A program made the position numbers and the translations under genes. A stretch of 64,000 nucleotides of DNA from Candidatus Flexifilum affinis (GTDB lineage: Bacteria > Chloroflexota > Anaerolineae > Aggregatilineales > Phototrophicaceae). The DNA lies in the NCBI GenBank assembly GCA_016713325.1, contig JADJPJ010000028.1, forward strand, positions 17,607 to 81,606. The letters are read 5' to 3'. The stretch's first letter is position 1. Every line of letters begins with the position of its first letter. The notes beneath the pieces are model-generated. The model was not told where the DNA came from. It made no database searches and saw only the letters and a program-made list of their open reading frames with translations. Below are positions 52,567 to 63,334 of this stretch, in pieces.

Positions 52567-55500
52567 GTGGACAGTCATTCAGGTGCTGAACGAATCGGGC
52601 AGCGATACCACCTGCTGAGGCAAATTGGCATCGGCGGCATGGGCACGGTGTATCGCGCCTACGACCGGCTCGCCGGGCAATTCGTCGCATTGAAGCGGTT
52701 GACCGCGCCGGGCGATCCAAACGGTTACTACTACTTCATGGATGGCAGCACTCAGGATGTTCGTCTGGTCATCGCCAGAGAATTCAGCGTACTCGCCTCT
52801 CTGCGCCACCCCAACATCATCAGCGTCCTCGACTACGGCTTCGACCGATCCGGCCAACCCTATTTCACGATGGAACTGCTGGAAGGGGCGAAATCCCTGA
52901 TTGCCGCCGGCCGGTTTCAGACCGAACAGGCGAAGGTTGATCTGCTGGTCCAGGTGCTCCGGGCGCTCGCCTATCTTCACCGCCGGGGGGTCATCCACCG
53001 CGATCTGAAGCCGGACAACGTGCTGGTCATCGGCGATCAGGTGAAAGTCCTGGATTTCGGTCTTGCGCAGTCCCGTGAGGTGTCGTGGGACAATGCTTCT
53101 TCGTTCTCGGGCACTATCCCCTACATGGCGCCGGAAGTCCTCAAGGGCCTGCAGGCCGACGAACGGTCGGACCTGTACGCGGTCGGCGTGATGGCCTACG
53201 AGTTATTTGCCGGCCACCATCCCTTCGCCGCGGATGGGCTCGACATCGTCGAATATGCCCACGCGATTCAGACTCGCGTCCCCGATTTCGGCTCGATGGA
53301 CATTTCTGAGCCACTGGCTCATGTGATCGCCCGTCTTCTGGCCAAACACCCGGAGAACCGCTTTGCGAGCGCGCGGGGCGTCATCACCGCGCTCTCGCGG
53401 GCGACAGGCCTGCTAGTCCCGGTAGAAACGACCGCCGTTCGAGAAAGCTTTATTCAGGCGGCGCGCTTCGTCGGACGCGAAAAAGAACTCACCCTGTTGC
53501 AGGGCGCGCTGGCCGAAACCGGCTATGGGATGGGCAGCCCATGGTTAATCGGCGGAGAGAGCGGAGTTGGCAAGTCGCGCCTGCTCAGCGAAGTCCGTAC
53601 CCACGCCCTGGTGCAGGGTATGGCCGTCATGCAGGGGCAGGTTGAGGAGACGCGCGGCGGCTATCAGCCATGGCGCGACATCATTCGCTGGCTGGCGCTC
53701 CTGGTCGAACCGAGCGATCTTGAGGCGAGCATTCTGCGCGCGATTATCCCGGATCTGGGACGGCTGATCGGAAAGGATATCGCCGAGGCGCCGGAAATTG
53801 CCCCGCAGCATGCTCAGCAGCGTCTTTTCGAGACGGTGGCGACCATGGTGCAGCGGCTGCCCCGTCCGCTCCTGATCGTGATGGAAGACCTGCAATGGGC
53901 CAGTCCCGAAACGCTCGCCCTGTTTCGCGCCCTGGCGCGTGCCATCGTCGACCGCCCCATCGTCCTGCTGGGCAGCTACCGCAGCGACGAAGAACCGAAG
54001 CTGCCCGCCAGCCTTGAAGGCATCCAGCTCATCCGGTTGGGCCGCTTCTCACAGCAGGATATCGAGCAGCTCAGCAGTTCCATGCTGGGCGATGCGGGCA
54101 GCGATTCCGAAGTGGTCGAACTGCTCCAGCGGGAGACCGAGGGCAACGCCTTCTTCATGGTCGAAGTGGTGCGCGCACTGGCCGAGGAAGCCGGGCAGTT
54201 GGAGAGCATCGGACAGGTGGGACTGCCGGACCACGTGTTCACCGGCGGCATTCAACGCATTCTGCGACGGCAGATCGAGCAGGTCGCTCCGCAGGATCAG
54301 GCACTGCTGCGTCTGGCCGCGGTCGCCGGTCGCCAGGTCGAACCGGCGATTCTGCCGGCGCTCGCCCCTCATCTGCATATTCCCGGCTGGCTGACGGCCT
54401 GCGCCGAGGTCGCCGTCCTCGAAATCCAGGATGGACGTTGGCATTTCACCCATGATCGCCTGCGCGAGGCGGTGCTGGGCAGCGTTTCGGCTGAGGAACG
54501 CGTCGCGCTTCACCGGCAGGTCGCGCTCGCCATCGAAACGACCTACGAAGATCTGACGGATCAGGCCGGCGCGCTGGCCTATCATTGGTCCAAAGCCGGC
54601 AATCACGACAAGGAGTGTCGCTACAGCATTCTCGCCGGGCGTCAGGCGACGCAGCGCTTTTCCAATGAAGAGGCGATCAGCTATTTCCGGCGCGCGCTCG
54701 ATCTGTCGCAGTCGTCGCGAATCAGCATTATGTACGAACTGGCGCGAGTCCTGACGGCGATAGGAGATTGGCCGGCCGCCGGCGATGTGCTGAGGCGGGC
54801 ACTGGACCTGACCCCGGACTCGGTCGAAGAACAGCTCTCACTGGGGTATTGCCATCGCCTGCTGGGATACTTCCTCATCACGCATCAGGGCCAGTATGAA
54901 GAGGGCTATGCCCGCCTGGCCACGGCCCAGGAGATCTTCCTGGCGCTCAAAGAGACCTCCGGACTGCTTCAGGTCAACTCGACTCTCGGTCATGCCAAGC
55001 TGAGCCAGGGCGATCATGCCGCCAGCCTTGGCTATTTCGAAAAGCAGCGCACGCTCGCCTCAGAGATAGGGGATCGGCGGGGAGTCGGCGATGCCATACG
55101 CAACATCGGGCACGTCCATGTCCAGCAGAACGACCTCGAACCGGCGCTCGCCTGCTATGAGCAGTCGCTCCATATATCCACCGAGCTGAACGATCTGCGA
55201 AACATTGCCGCCAATCATGGCAGCCTGGGGGTGCTTTACTCTAACAGCGGCGACATCATCCATGCGCTCGATCATTACCTCTTGCAGCTCGATGCCTTTC
55301 AGCGAATTGGCGACAGCTCGGGCTATGCCGATTCGATCATCGCCATCGGTTCGCTGTTCAGGCTGCTGGGCGATCATGCAAAGGCCCTGTCCTACTGCGC
55401 CCACGGCCTGGAAATCTGCGTGCGGCTCGACGACCAATTAGGTGCGTCGATCGGACTGATCTACATGGCCGAGAGTTATCTGGAGATGGGTCAGTTTGAG

Positions 55501-56085
55501 GACGGTCAGCAGTGCGCCGCGCTGGCTGTCGAAATGGTACGCCGCCTGCAGCGCGCCTACCATCTCGCCGGATATTTGACCACCAGCGCACAGCTCTCCC
55601 TTGCGCAGCAGGAATACGATGCAGCGCAGCAGAGCATCGCCGAGATTACAGAGCTGGCCGGCCGGCTCAGAAGCCGGGCGATTCAGTTCAATGCGCGCAT
55701 TCTGGAGATTCAGGCGAGATTCGGCGCCGGCGAGATCACCCGTGCAGCCGCCGTGGAACAACTTCAGGAGCTTTCCGGCGCATGGTCTGACCGCGACCAG
55801 GAGGCGGATCTGCACTATACCGTGTGGCAGATCGACAAAAAACAAGCGGCCGCCCGTTTGGCTGCCGCTAATCTGTATCGCGAATTGTATGGCCAGTCAC
55901 CAAGGGCCGAGTTCAGCAGACGCTACCACGAACTCACAAACGAGTTCCTGCCGCAGCAGTCGCAGTTCCCGCAGTTGTCGAACATCGTCCCCTTGAAAAC
56001 GGTCGATCTGCCCACGCTGCTGAACACGATAGACCGCTGGTCGCGCCCGTCGGCAAGGTCTGCCGGGCAACAGAACCCGGTCTGA
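52567..56085 (+). CDS. Serine/threonine kinase-ATPase-TPR signalling protein
   Basis: 1172 residues. The GTG start has GAGGGAA 6-12 nt upstream. Residues about 12-280 are a eukaryotic-type kinase: GIGGMGTVYRAY glycine loop, VALKRL lysine, catalytic VIHRDLKPDN (about 140) and VLDFGLAQ (about 163). Residues about 305-560 are an AAA_16/NACHT-like ATPase with FVGREKELTLLQ, Walker A GGESGVGKSR (about 330) and LLIVMEDLQWASPE. The C-terminal half (about 690-1090) is TPR repeats for protein docking. No membrane segment. This is the PknK/adenylate-cyclase-like fusion class used for cytoplasmic signal integration; targets unknown. Confidence 0.9.
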   Translation: MDSHSGAERIGQRYHLLRQIGIGGMGTVYRAYDRLAGQFVALKRLTAPGDPNGYYYFMDGSTQDVRLVIAREFSVLASLRHPNIISVLDYGFDRSGQPYFTMELLEGAKSLIAAGRFQTEQAKVDLLVQVLRALAYLHRRGVIHRDLKPDNVLVIGDQVKVLDFGLAQSREVSWDNASSFSGTIPYMAPEVLKGLQADERSDLYAVGVMAYELFAGHHPFAADGLDIVEYAHAIQTRVPDFGSMDISEPLAHVIARLLAKHPENRFASARGVITALSRATGLLVPVETTAVRESFIQAARFVGREKELTLLQGALAETGYGMGSPWLIGGESGVGKSRLLSEVRTHALVQGMAVMQGQVEETRGGYQPWRDIIRWLALLVEPSDLEASILRAIIPDLGRLIGKDIAEAPEIAPQHAQQRLFETVATMVQRLPRPLLIVMEDLQWASPETLALFRALARAIVDRPIVLLGSYRSDEEPKLPASLEGIQLIRLGRFSQQDIEQLSSSMLGDAGSDSEVVELLQRETEGNAFFMVEVVRALAEEAGQLESIGQVGLPDHVFTGGIQRILRRQIEQVAPQDQALLRLAAVAGRQVEPAILPALAPHLHIPGWLTACAEVAVLEIQDGRWHFTHDRLREAVLGSVSAEERVALHRQVALAIETTYEDLTDQAGALAYHWSKAGNHDKECRYSILAGRQATQRFSNEEAISYFRRALDLSQSSRISIMYELARVLTAIGDWPAAGDVLRRALDLTPDSVEEQLSLGYCHRLLGYFLITHQGQYEEGYARLATAQEIFLALKETSGLLQVNSTLGHAKLSQGDHAASLGYFEKQRTLASEIGDRRGVGDAIRNIGHVHVQQNDLEPALACYEQSLHISTELNDLRNIAANHGSLGVLYSNSGDIIHALDHYLLQLDAFQRIGDSSGYADSIIAIGSLFRLLGDHAKALSYCAHGLEICVRLDDQLGASIGLIYMAESYLEMGQFEDGQQCAALAVEMVRRLQRAYHLAGYLTTSAQLSLAQQEYDAAQQSIAEITELAGRLRSRAIQFNARILEIQARFGAGEITRAAAVEQLQELSGAWSDRDQEADLHYTVWQIDKKQAAARLAAANLYRELYGQSPRAEFSRRYHELTNEFLPQQSQFPQLSNIVPLKTVDLPTLLNTIDRWSRPSARSAGQQNPV

Positions 56086-56118
56086 GTACGCCAGCGGCCA
56101 GCGGTCCCGTGTCGCTGA

Positions 56119-56280
56119 CTAACCGGGGGTCACGCAGTTGTGGCCGCAGTATCCCAGGCTAGATGCAGGGGGCGGGGGCACTTGGCCTGGTAGAAGTGGG
56201 TCTGCATTCGCCGCAGCCACACTCGCGATCAGCGAAAGCGCTACCAGAAGCAGAACCAACCGTTTTTTCATTTTCTGCAT
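56119..56280 (-). CDS. Small secreted peptide (53 residues)
   Basis: From the ATG at 56280 (AGGAAGGGG upstream) it reads MQKMKKRLVLLLVALSLIASVAAANA, a clear Sec signal. A mature part of only about 27 residues follows: Pro-rich (LLPGQVPPPPASS) and ending GYCGHNCVTPG with two Cys four apart. It sits convergent to the end of the kinase gene. Too short for family assignment. Good ribosome site, signal peptide and length make it a real gene candidate. Confidence 0.6.
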   Translation of the reverse strand: MQKMKKRLVLLLVALSLIASVAAANADPLLPGQVPPPPASSLGYCGHNCVTPG

Positions 56281-56428
56281 TTCTCTACCCCTTCCTGATG
56301 GCAAGGATGCCGACTTCTATGTCCCACCAGTCATAATTCAGTATAGCCACCCCAAGTACTAGGATCAACGAAACCGAAGATTTTTCGTTTTTATTTCATA
56401 ATTGGCCGGGATGCCCCCTCACTTGTTA

Positions 56429-56437
56429 TGTTATAAT
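56429..56437 (+). promoter_or_regulatory. Extended -10 promoter of the 142-residue protein gene
   Basis: TG-T-TATAAT (56429-56437) is a perfect extended -10, 29 bp before the ATG at 56467. The -35 is not obvious, as often with extended -10 sites. The surrounding sequence is markedly AT-rich for this genome. Confidence 0.55.
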
Positions 56438-56466
56438 ATAAATACGCAGATGACTCAGGAGCGATC

Positions 56467-56895
56467 ATGGGCATCAATCTCTACGATCAGGACTTGCAAC
56501 CCGGCGACCGTCTGACTTTCACGCCCGAAGTGGAGCTGCATCTGGACAGCCTCGGGATCGAGCATCACTTCGACTATGGGGATGAGCTGATCGTCCTCGC
56601 CGATGAATGGCAGCGGAAATTCCCCATTCTGGTGGGCGATCGCAAAGACCCCGGCTGGCAGGCCCGGATCTTCCGGGGAATCGCCGAGCGCGCGCGCGAT
56701 TTCTGGCTGCGATCTTGCGAGTTAGAACTCGAAGGCGAAGGCGTGACCTCACCGCTGCCGCTGGATGTCTGGAACGCGGAGTTTTGTGCCCTCTCCCCGA
56801 AAGAGCGCAGCCGGGTCTGGAAGCTGCTCCAGGAGGGCGACGTCGAGCAGATGTGGAGACTCATGATTCAGCCGTACAGGCGTCCGGTCGAGTAA
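56467..56895 (+). CDS. Hypothetical protein, 142 residues
   Basis: AGGAG lies 5-9 nt upstream of the ATG, and a terminator follows, so it is a free-standing gene. The protein is acidic and soluble, with no membrane segment. It starts MGINLYDQDLQPGDRLTF and contains Trp-rich helices (DEWQRKFPILVG, RARDFWLRSCELELEG and SRVWKLLQEGDVEQMWRLM). No motif recognised; function unknown. Confidence 0.65.
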   Translation: MGINLYDQDLQPGDRLTFTPEVELHLDSLGIEHHFDYGDELIVLADEWQRKFPILVGDRKDPGWQARIFRGIAERARDFWLRSCELELEGEGVTSPLPLDVWNAEFCALSPKERSRVWKLLQEGDVEQMWRLMIQPYRRPVE

Positions 56896-56910
56896 TCGAG
56901 TAAACTCACA

Positions 56911-56941
56911 AAAAATCCCGGTTCGCTGCCGGGGTTTTTCT
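56911..56941 (+). terminator. Intrinsic terminator after the 142-residue protein gene
   Basis: AAATCCCGG and CCGGGGTTT pair (CCCGG 56917-56921 with CCGGG 56929-56933, extended by A-T pairs), followed by TTTTTCTTT. Flanking A and T runs allow function in both directions. Confidence 0.8.
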
Positions 56942-56944
56942 TTG

Positions 56945-58179
56945 GTGCGCGCAACGGAGTGGTTCAACAGAGTGGTGCAACGAATGAACCGGGACGAACG
57001 TCGGCAGGCCTTCCCCATAGGCGCCGAGATACGCATGGCCGGTCTGAGCGCCAATCCGTATCCATTATTTCAGCGCCTCCACGCCGAAGAGCCTGTAACC
57101 TGGGTAGACGAGATCGAGATGTGGGTGGTCGCCCGGCGCGCCGACGTGCAGGCGATCCTGGCCGACCCGGAGACGTTCACCGTGCTCTCGCCACGCTCCG
57201 TGCTGCGCCGCATCCTCGGGCGCAACATGCTCACCACCGAAGGCGACGAGCAGCACCGCCTGCGCAACCCGTTCTCACACGCTTTTGCTCCCCGAACCGT
57301 GCGCCAGACGATGGTCGCGCCGATCGCCGCGCAGGCCGAAACGCTGGTCGAACGCATGTATGCGCGGGGGCATGTCTGTCTGGTGGATCAGTTCAGCGAC
57401 CGGCTGGCGCTCCTGGTTCTGGGCTCCATGGTTGGCCTGCCGATAGAGGATTACGACGTCTTTCGCGGCTGGTTCCACGATTTCAATACGGCGCTGGGCA
57501 ACTTCACCGGCAATCCGGCTGCCGAAGAACGCGGACTGCGGGCACAGGACGAGTTCGCCGCCCATGTTCGCGCCGCTCTGAATGCGTGTCGACGCGCTCC
57601 GGACGGCTCATTGATCAGCGACCTGGCGGCGCGCGGGGTGCTTAGCGATGAAGAGATCGCCGACAGTCTGCGCGTGATCTTCTTCGGCGGCATCGAGACG
57701 ACCAGCGCCCTGCTGGTCAACACCGTCTGGGCGCTCCTGCAGCATCCGGCGGCCTTCGACCGGGTGCGCGCGGCCAGAACTGCTGAATCAAGCAATTGAA
57801 GAGACCTTCCGCTGGGTCGCCCGTGCAGACGTGCACCCGGCACATCACCCGACCCGTCAACATCCAGGGCGTGCAGATGCAGCCAGGCGAGACCGTTCAG
57901 TGCCTGCTCGGCGCCGCCAATCGCGATCCGCTCACCTTCGCACGGCCGGACGCGTTCGACCTGGATCGGCCCAATTCCGCCGATCACCTGGCGTTTGGCA
58001 CCGGACGGCATTTCTGCATTGGCTCGGCGCTGGCGCGGCTCGAAGCACAGATCGGCCTGCGCATTCTGCTCGACCGCCTCACGAACCTGCGCGCCGCGCC
58101 CGGCTGCGAAAGGGATGCCCCCAGCGGCCATGAGTTTCGCGCGCCCCGACAGCTCCGCGTGGCGTGGGACATGATCTGA
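56945..58179 (+). pseudogene. Cytochrome P450 (two frameshifts)
   Basis: A bacterial class I-type P450 of about 410 codons when frames are joined. The I-helix FFGGIETTSALLVN is in the first part. The K-helix ExxR (EETFRW) is in a second frame. The heme-thiolate loop FGTGRHFCIGSALARLE is in a third, which ends at 58179. Breaks fall near 57772 and 57815. All signature motifs survive, which favours indel errors over old decay. The start is uncertain: GTG at 56945 or ATG at 56984. It is an oxygen-dependent monooxygenase needing external ferredoxin partners; substrate unknown. The terminator just upstream means it needs its own promoter. Confidence 0.78.
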
Positions 58180-58237
58180 GCAGCGCGAAGAGCACAAATC
58201 CAGGCTGCACTCATGCAGCGTCGTTCCATTCTTTGTT

Positions 58238-59395
58238 ATGTCCAGTCAACCACTTCTCATCAGCACCCAGAACGGGTCCTACTGCCCGGCAAGCGACTTC
58301 TACGTCGATCCCTGGCATCCAGTGGCACGGGCCGTGGTCACCCACGCGCATGCCGACCATTACGCCTGGGGCTGCGGTTCGTATCTGGTCGCGCACGAAG
58401 GCGAACAGGTCTTCCGCACGCGATTGGGACCCGAAGCCGCGATAGAGACTCTGCCCTACGACGAACCGACCGTCATCAACGGCGTGCGCGTGTCCTTTCA
58501 TCCAGCAGGCCACATCCTTGGCTCGGCACAGATTCGCCTCGAATATGGCGGCGAGGTCTGGGTCATCTCCGGTGACTACAAGACCGAGGCCGATCGCACC
58601 TGCACGCCGTTCGAGGTGGTACGCTGCCATCATTTCATCACTGAGGCGACCTTTGGGCTGCCCATCTACCACTGGCGCCCGCAGGGCGAGGTCTTCGCCG
58701 AGATCAACCGCTGGTGGCAGGCGAATGCCGCCGAGGGCCGCGCCAGCATCCTGTTCTGTTATGCGCTGGGCAAAGCGCAGCGCGTCCTGGCCGGGGTCGA
58801 CCCGACCATCGGCCCGATCCTGACGCACGGCGCCACCGAGCGGATCAACCGCGCTTACCGGGTCAGCGGGGTTGCGCTTCCGGAAACGATTTACGCCAGC
58901 GCGGCGAGCAAGGACCAGATCGCCCGCGCCCTGATCATCGCGCCGCTGTCCGCGCGCGGCACGCCCTGGACGCGACGTTTCGGCGATCATGCCTCGGGCT
59001 ATGCCTCCGGCTGGATGCGCATCCGTGGTACTCGCCGCCGCCGCGCGGTGGATCGCGGCGTCGTGCTAAGCGACCATGCCGACTGGGAGGGCCTGCTTCA
59101 AACCGTGGCGGCGACAGGCGCCGAGCGCATCGGCGTGACGCACGGCTACACGGCGGTGCTCTCGCGCTGGCTGGTCGAACACGGCGTGAATGCCTACAGC
59201 ATCGACACGCGCTACGGCAGCGAGAATGATGATGCGGCCGAGACGCCGGAAGGGGTGAAGGCGAATGAAGGTCTTCGCCGAGCTCTGCAGCACCCTGGAC
59301 GAAACGAACAAAACCAACGCCAAGGTGGCAGCCCTCCAGGCCTATTTCAGCACCGCCGCGCCCGGAAGATGCCGCCTGGGTGCTGCATTTTCTGA
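58238..59395 (+). CDS. Ligase-associated DNA 3'-exonuclease (metallo-beta-lactamase fold)
   Basis: A beta-lactamase/beta-CASP nuclease related to mRNA 3'-end processing factors. The zinc motif THAHADHY is near residue 35, SFHPAGHILGSAQI follows, then SGDYKTE, and LSDHADWEGLL lies near residue 280. Conserved homology ends near YGSEND (about 328). The frame then runs on to 59395, overlapping the ligase by 131 nt. A one-base restoration near the GGGG at 59247 would end it at an ATGA overlap with the ligase start (59265), the usual gene junction. So the last 40 residues are probably not native. First gene of the ligase-exonuclease-helicase-phosphoesterase cassette. Confidence 0.82.
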   Translation: MSSQPLLISTQNGSYCPASDFYVDPWHPVARAVVTHAHADHYAWGCGSYLVAHEGEQVFRTRLGPEAAIETLPYDEPTVINGVRVSFHPAGHILGSAQIRLEYGGEVWVISGDYKTEADRTCTPFEVVRCHHFITEATFGLPIYHWRPQGEVFAEINRWWQANAAEGRASILFCYALGKAQRVLAGVDPTIGPILTHGATERINRAYRVSGVALPETIYASAASKDQIARALIIAPLSARGTPWTRRFGDHASGYASGWMRIRGTRRRRAVDRGVVLSDHADWEGLLQTVAATGAERIGVTHGYTAVLSRWLVEHGVNAYSIDTRYGSENDDAAETPEGVKANEGLRRALQHPGRNEQNQRQGGSPPGLFQHRRARKMPPGCCIF

Positions 59396-60858
59396 TCGGC
59401 CGGCGGCCCCGGCGCGCCGTCAATGCCGCCGCCTGGCTGAATGGGCGGCTGCCGAGACAGACATCCCCATGTGGCTGTTTGGCGAGCTATGACGCCGTGG
59501 GCGACATGGCCGAGACGATCACGCTGCTCCTGCCGGATCGGGCGTCTCCAGCGATCTCCCCTGCCGCTGGATGGAGGAACGCGTTCTGCCGCTGCAAGCC
59601 CTGAAGGAAATCGAGCAGCGCGATCATGTCGTGCAGGCGTGGCGCGAACTCGACCGCGGGCAGCGCTTCGTCTATAACAAGCTGATCACCGGCGGGTTTC
59701 GCGTCGGCGTGTCGTCCAAGCTGGTCATCCGTGCTCTGGCCGACGTAAGCGACCTGGACACTTCGGTGGTCGCCCACCGGTTGATGGGCAACTGGGAGCC
59801 GAACGCCGCCTTCTATCGCGATCTGATGGCCCAAGAGGTCGAGGATACCGACGCCAGCCGGCCTTATCCGTTCTTTTTGGCCTACCCCATCGAAGGCAAT
59901 CCGCAGGGGCTGCTGGGCGACATTGGCGACTGGCAGATCGAGTGGAAATGGGACGGCATCCGCTCGCAGTTGATCCGGCGCGGCGGCGAGGTCTTCCTGT
60001 GGTCGCGCGGCGAGGAACTGGTCACCAACCGCTACCCCGGAAATCGCGGAAGCCGCCGAGCACCTGCCGGACGGCACGGCGCTCGACGGCGAGCTGCTGG
60101 TGTGGCAGAACGGCGGTGTGCAGCCCTTCGCCAAGCTCCAGCGGCGCATCGGGCTGAAGACCGTCGGCAAGAAGACGTTGAGTGACTTTCCGGTCGCCTT
60201 CATGGGCTACGACGCCATCGAATATGGCGGGCAGGATATTCGCACCCTGCCACTCTCCGAGCGCCGCCGCATCCTCGAAACGATCATCTCCCAGGCAGGC
60301 GATCCGCATCTGCTGCTGTCGCCGGTCGTCGAGGCCGCGAGCTGGGAAGCGCTGGCCGAGCTGAGTCTCGAGAGTCGCGACCGCGGCGTAGAGGGCTTCA
60401 TGATCAAGCGGCGCGAGTCGCCCTTCCGGGTCGGTCGGCAGCGCGGCGACTGGTGGAAATGGAAGATCGAGCCGTACACCATCGATGCAGTGCTGATCTA
60501 CGCGCAGCGCGGCAGCGGCAAGCGAGCCAGTCTGTATACCGATTACACCTTCGGCGTGTGGGATGACCAGCGCCAGCTCGTCCCCGTCGCCAAAGCCTAC
60601 TCCGGCCTGACCGACGATGAGATCAATCAGGTGGACAGCTTCGTCCGCCGCAACACCCAGGAGAAATTCGGCCCGGTGCGCACCGTCAAACCGGAACTGG
60701 TCTTCGAACTCGGCTTCGAGGGTATTCAGCGCTCGGCACGGCACAAGTCCGGGATCGCCGTCCGCTTCCCGCGCATCCTGCGCTGGCGGCACGACAAGCC
60801 GCCTGAAGAAGCGGATAGCCTGGAGACCATTCGCGCCCTGCTGCCGGCGGAAGGCTGA
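59265..60858 (+). pseudogene. ATP-dependent DNA ligase (multiple frameshifts)
   Basis: From MKVFAELCSTLDETNKTNAK at 59265 to 60858, homology to the cassette-type ATP-dependent ligase is continuous but jumps frames at about 59362 (CCC where four Cs are expected), 59430, 59490, 59550 and 60040. Domains in order are the helical DNA-binding region (FLIGRRPRRAVN, ESYDAVGD-like SYDAVGDMAETI and GQRFVYNKLITGGFRVGVS), adenylation motif I IEWKWDGIRSQLIRR, GVEGFMIKRR, WWKWKIEP and the OB-fold (FGVWDDQRQLVPVAKAYSGL). All catalytic motifs are intact. It seals nicks using ATP. Five small indels in one gene point to poor sequence here or a decaying gene. Confidence 0.78.
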
Positions 60859-60860
60859 CC

Positions 60861-63334
60861 GTGGAGACTGCCCCCGCGATCCGCTGGTTCGCTCGCCAGG
60901 GCTGGGAGCCACTACCCTTTCAGCGCGAGGTCTGGCAGGCCTACGCTGACGGCGAAAGCGGGCTGATCCACGCCCCAACCGGCACCGGCAAAACCTATGC
61001 CGTGTGGTTCGCGGCGCTGCTCGAATGGCTGGCCAACCATCCGGACACCGGGGATGACAGCTCCGGGCCACTGCGCCGCCGTGACTCCGCGCCGCTCCGC
61101 GTCCTGTGGATCACCCTTTGCGCGCGCTGGCCAGTGATACCGCCGCGGCCCTCCAGGCGCCGCTCGACTCGCTGGGCATCCCCTGGACGGTCGAGACGCG
61201 CACCAGCGACACTTCGTCGGCCGTTCGCAGCCGGCAGCGCGACCGCCTGCCCACCGCTCTGATCACCACGCCAGAGAGCCTGTCCCTGCTGCTGGCGCGC
61301 GACAACGCCCCTGATTTGTTCCGCGACTTGCGCCTGGTCGTGGTCGACGAGTGGCACGAACTGCTCTCGACCAAGCGCGGCGTCCAGACCGAGCTGGCGC
61401 TGGCCCGACTGAGAAACTGGCGGCCCGATCTGCGGACCTGGGGGCTGTCGGCCACCGTGGGCAACCTCGACGCCGCGCTGCGCACGCTGATCGGCACGAT
61501 CGACGTCCACACCGGGGAGATCCCCGACGGTCGGCTAATCCAGGGCGATCTGTCGAAGCAAATCATCATTCAGTCCATCCTGCCGCTTCAGGTCGAGCGC
61601 TTCCCCTGGGCCGGCCATCTCGGCATGTCGCTGCTGCCACAGGTCGTGGACATTATCGAGACCAACCGGACCACCCTCGTCTTCACCAACACCCGCAACC
61701 AGACCGAGCGCTGGTATCAGGAGCTGCTTGATGCCCGTCCAGAGTGGGCCGGTGACATCGCGCTGCACCACAGTTCGCTCGATGCCGATACGCGTGAGTG
61801 GGTCGAAAACGGCCTGAAAGCCGGCAGGCTGAAGTGCGTGGTCTGCACCTCCAGCCTGGATCTCGGCGTCGATTTTCCGGCGGTGGACGCGGCCATTCAG
61901 ATCGGGAGCCCCAAAGGCACCGCGCGCCTGATCCAGCGGGCCGGCCGCACGGGGCACCGCCCTGGACTGCCCAGCGTCATCACCTGCGCGCCGACCCATC
62001 TGCTGGAGCTGATGGAAGTCTCGGCGGTGCGTGACGCCGCGGCGCGCGGGCAGATGGAAGACCGTCCGCCGCTGCACAAGCCCCTCGATGTGCTGGTGCA
62101 GCACCTGGTGACCGTCGGCCTGGGCGGCGGCTTCACATCCGAAGATCTCTACCGCGAAGTGCGAACGACCACGGCTTACCAGCAGCTCACGGCGGACGAG
62201 TGGGCCTGGGCGATCGATTTTCTGACGGGCGGAGGCGCGGCGCGGCGCAGCTACCCTGAGTATCACCGCTTGCAGGAACAGGACGGCCGCTATGAGGTGG
62301 CGGACAAGCAGGTGGCGCAGCTTCACCGCATGTCGATCGGCACCATCCTCGGCGACGCGCAGCTCCAGGTGCAGTACCTGCGCGGCGCGAAGATCGGCAG
62401 CATCGAGGAGTCGTTCGTCACGCGCCTGAAACCCGGCGACCGCTTCACCTGGCCGGTAAGGTGCTGGAGTTCGTGCGTATTCAGGAGATGAAGGTGTGGG
62501 TGCGACGGGCCAAGAGCACCAAAGGCATCGTCCCGCGCTGGTTCGGCGGCTGCCGCTGTCGGAGGCGCTGACCGCCTCATCCGCGACAAACTGCGTCAGG
62601 CTCACGAGGCATTTATGCCGACTCCGAGATGCAGGCGCTGCGCCCGATCTTCGAGCTACAGGCGAAATGGTTCCAAGCTCCCGCTGCCAAACGAGCTCCT
62701 GATCGGTTCGCCCAGGCGCGCGACGGCTATCACCTCTTCTTCTTCCCGTTTGAAGGCCGGCTGGTCCACGAGGACTGGCGGCGCTGATGGCCATCGGCTG
62801 GCGCGCCTGGGGCCAATCCTTCACGGCCGCGGCGGGATCCGGCTTTGAACTGCTCTCCCCGGAGCCACCGCCCATCGACGCCGCGCTGGCGGATGGGCTG
62901 CTCTCCAAGGAAAATCTTCTGGACGACATCCTGCTCAGCCTGAACGCCAGTGAGATGGCGAAGCGGCAGTTTCGCGAGATCGCCCGCGTCGCCGGGCTGG
63001 TCATCCAACGCTATCCGGGTGGGCGAGGAGACGCGAAGCGGCTTCAGGCGTCACGGTTTGCTCTATCGGCGTACCACTGGCGGCGATCGGTCCAACCTGC
63101 TGGGACAGGCGCAGCGTGGTGCTCCAGCGGCAGTTGGAGCAGACCCGCCTGCTGCACGCCCTGGAACGCATCGAGCGGGGGGCCGTCGTTTTGAAGCGGG
63201 TGCGACGGCCCACGCCATTTGCCTTTCCGCTGCTGGTGGAGCATCTGCGACAGACCATCAGCTCGGAGGCACTCGAAGACCGGGTGCGCAAGATGATTCA
63301 GCGTTACGAAAAATGGGCGGACGACACGCCATGA
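60861..63334 (+). pseudogene. Ligase-associated Lhr-type DEXH helicase (multiple frameshifts)
   Basis: Begins 2 nt after the ligase (METAPAIRWFARQGWEPLPFQ). Walker A APTGTGKT is in the first frame. The frame shifts near 61112 to an open stretch carrying ITTPESLSLLL, the DEXH box VVVDEWHELLSTKRG, GLSATVGN, FTNTRNQTERW and LIQRAGRTGHR. After about 62455 the Lhr C-terminal region (GKVLEFVRIQEMKVWVRRAKS, FFFPFEGRLVHE, SKENLLDDILLSLNASEMAKRQFREIARVAGL, and TISSEALEDRVRKMIQRYEKW) is scattered over at least four frame changes up to 63334. Composite length of about 825 codons is right for the family. It translocates on single-stranded DNA in repair. Confidence 0.76.
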
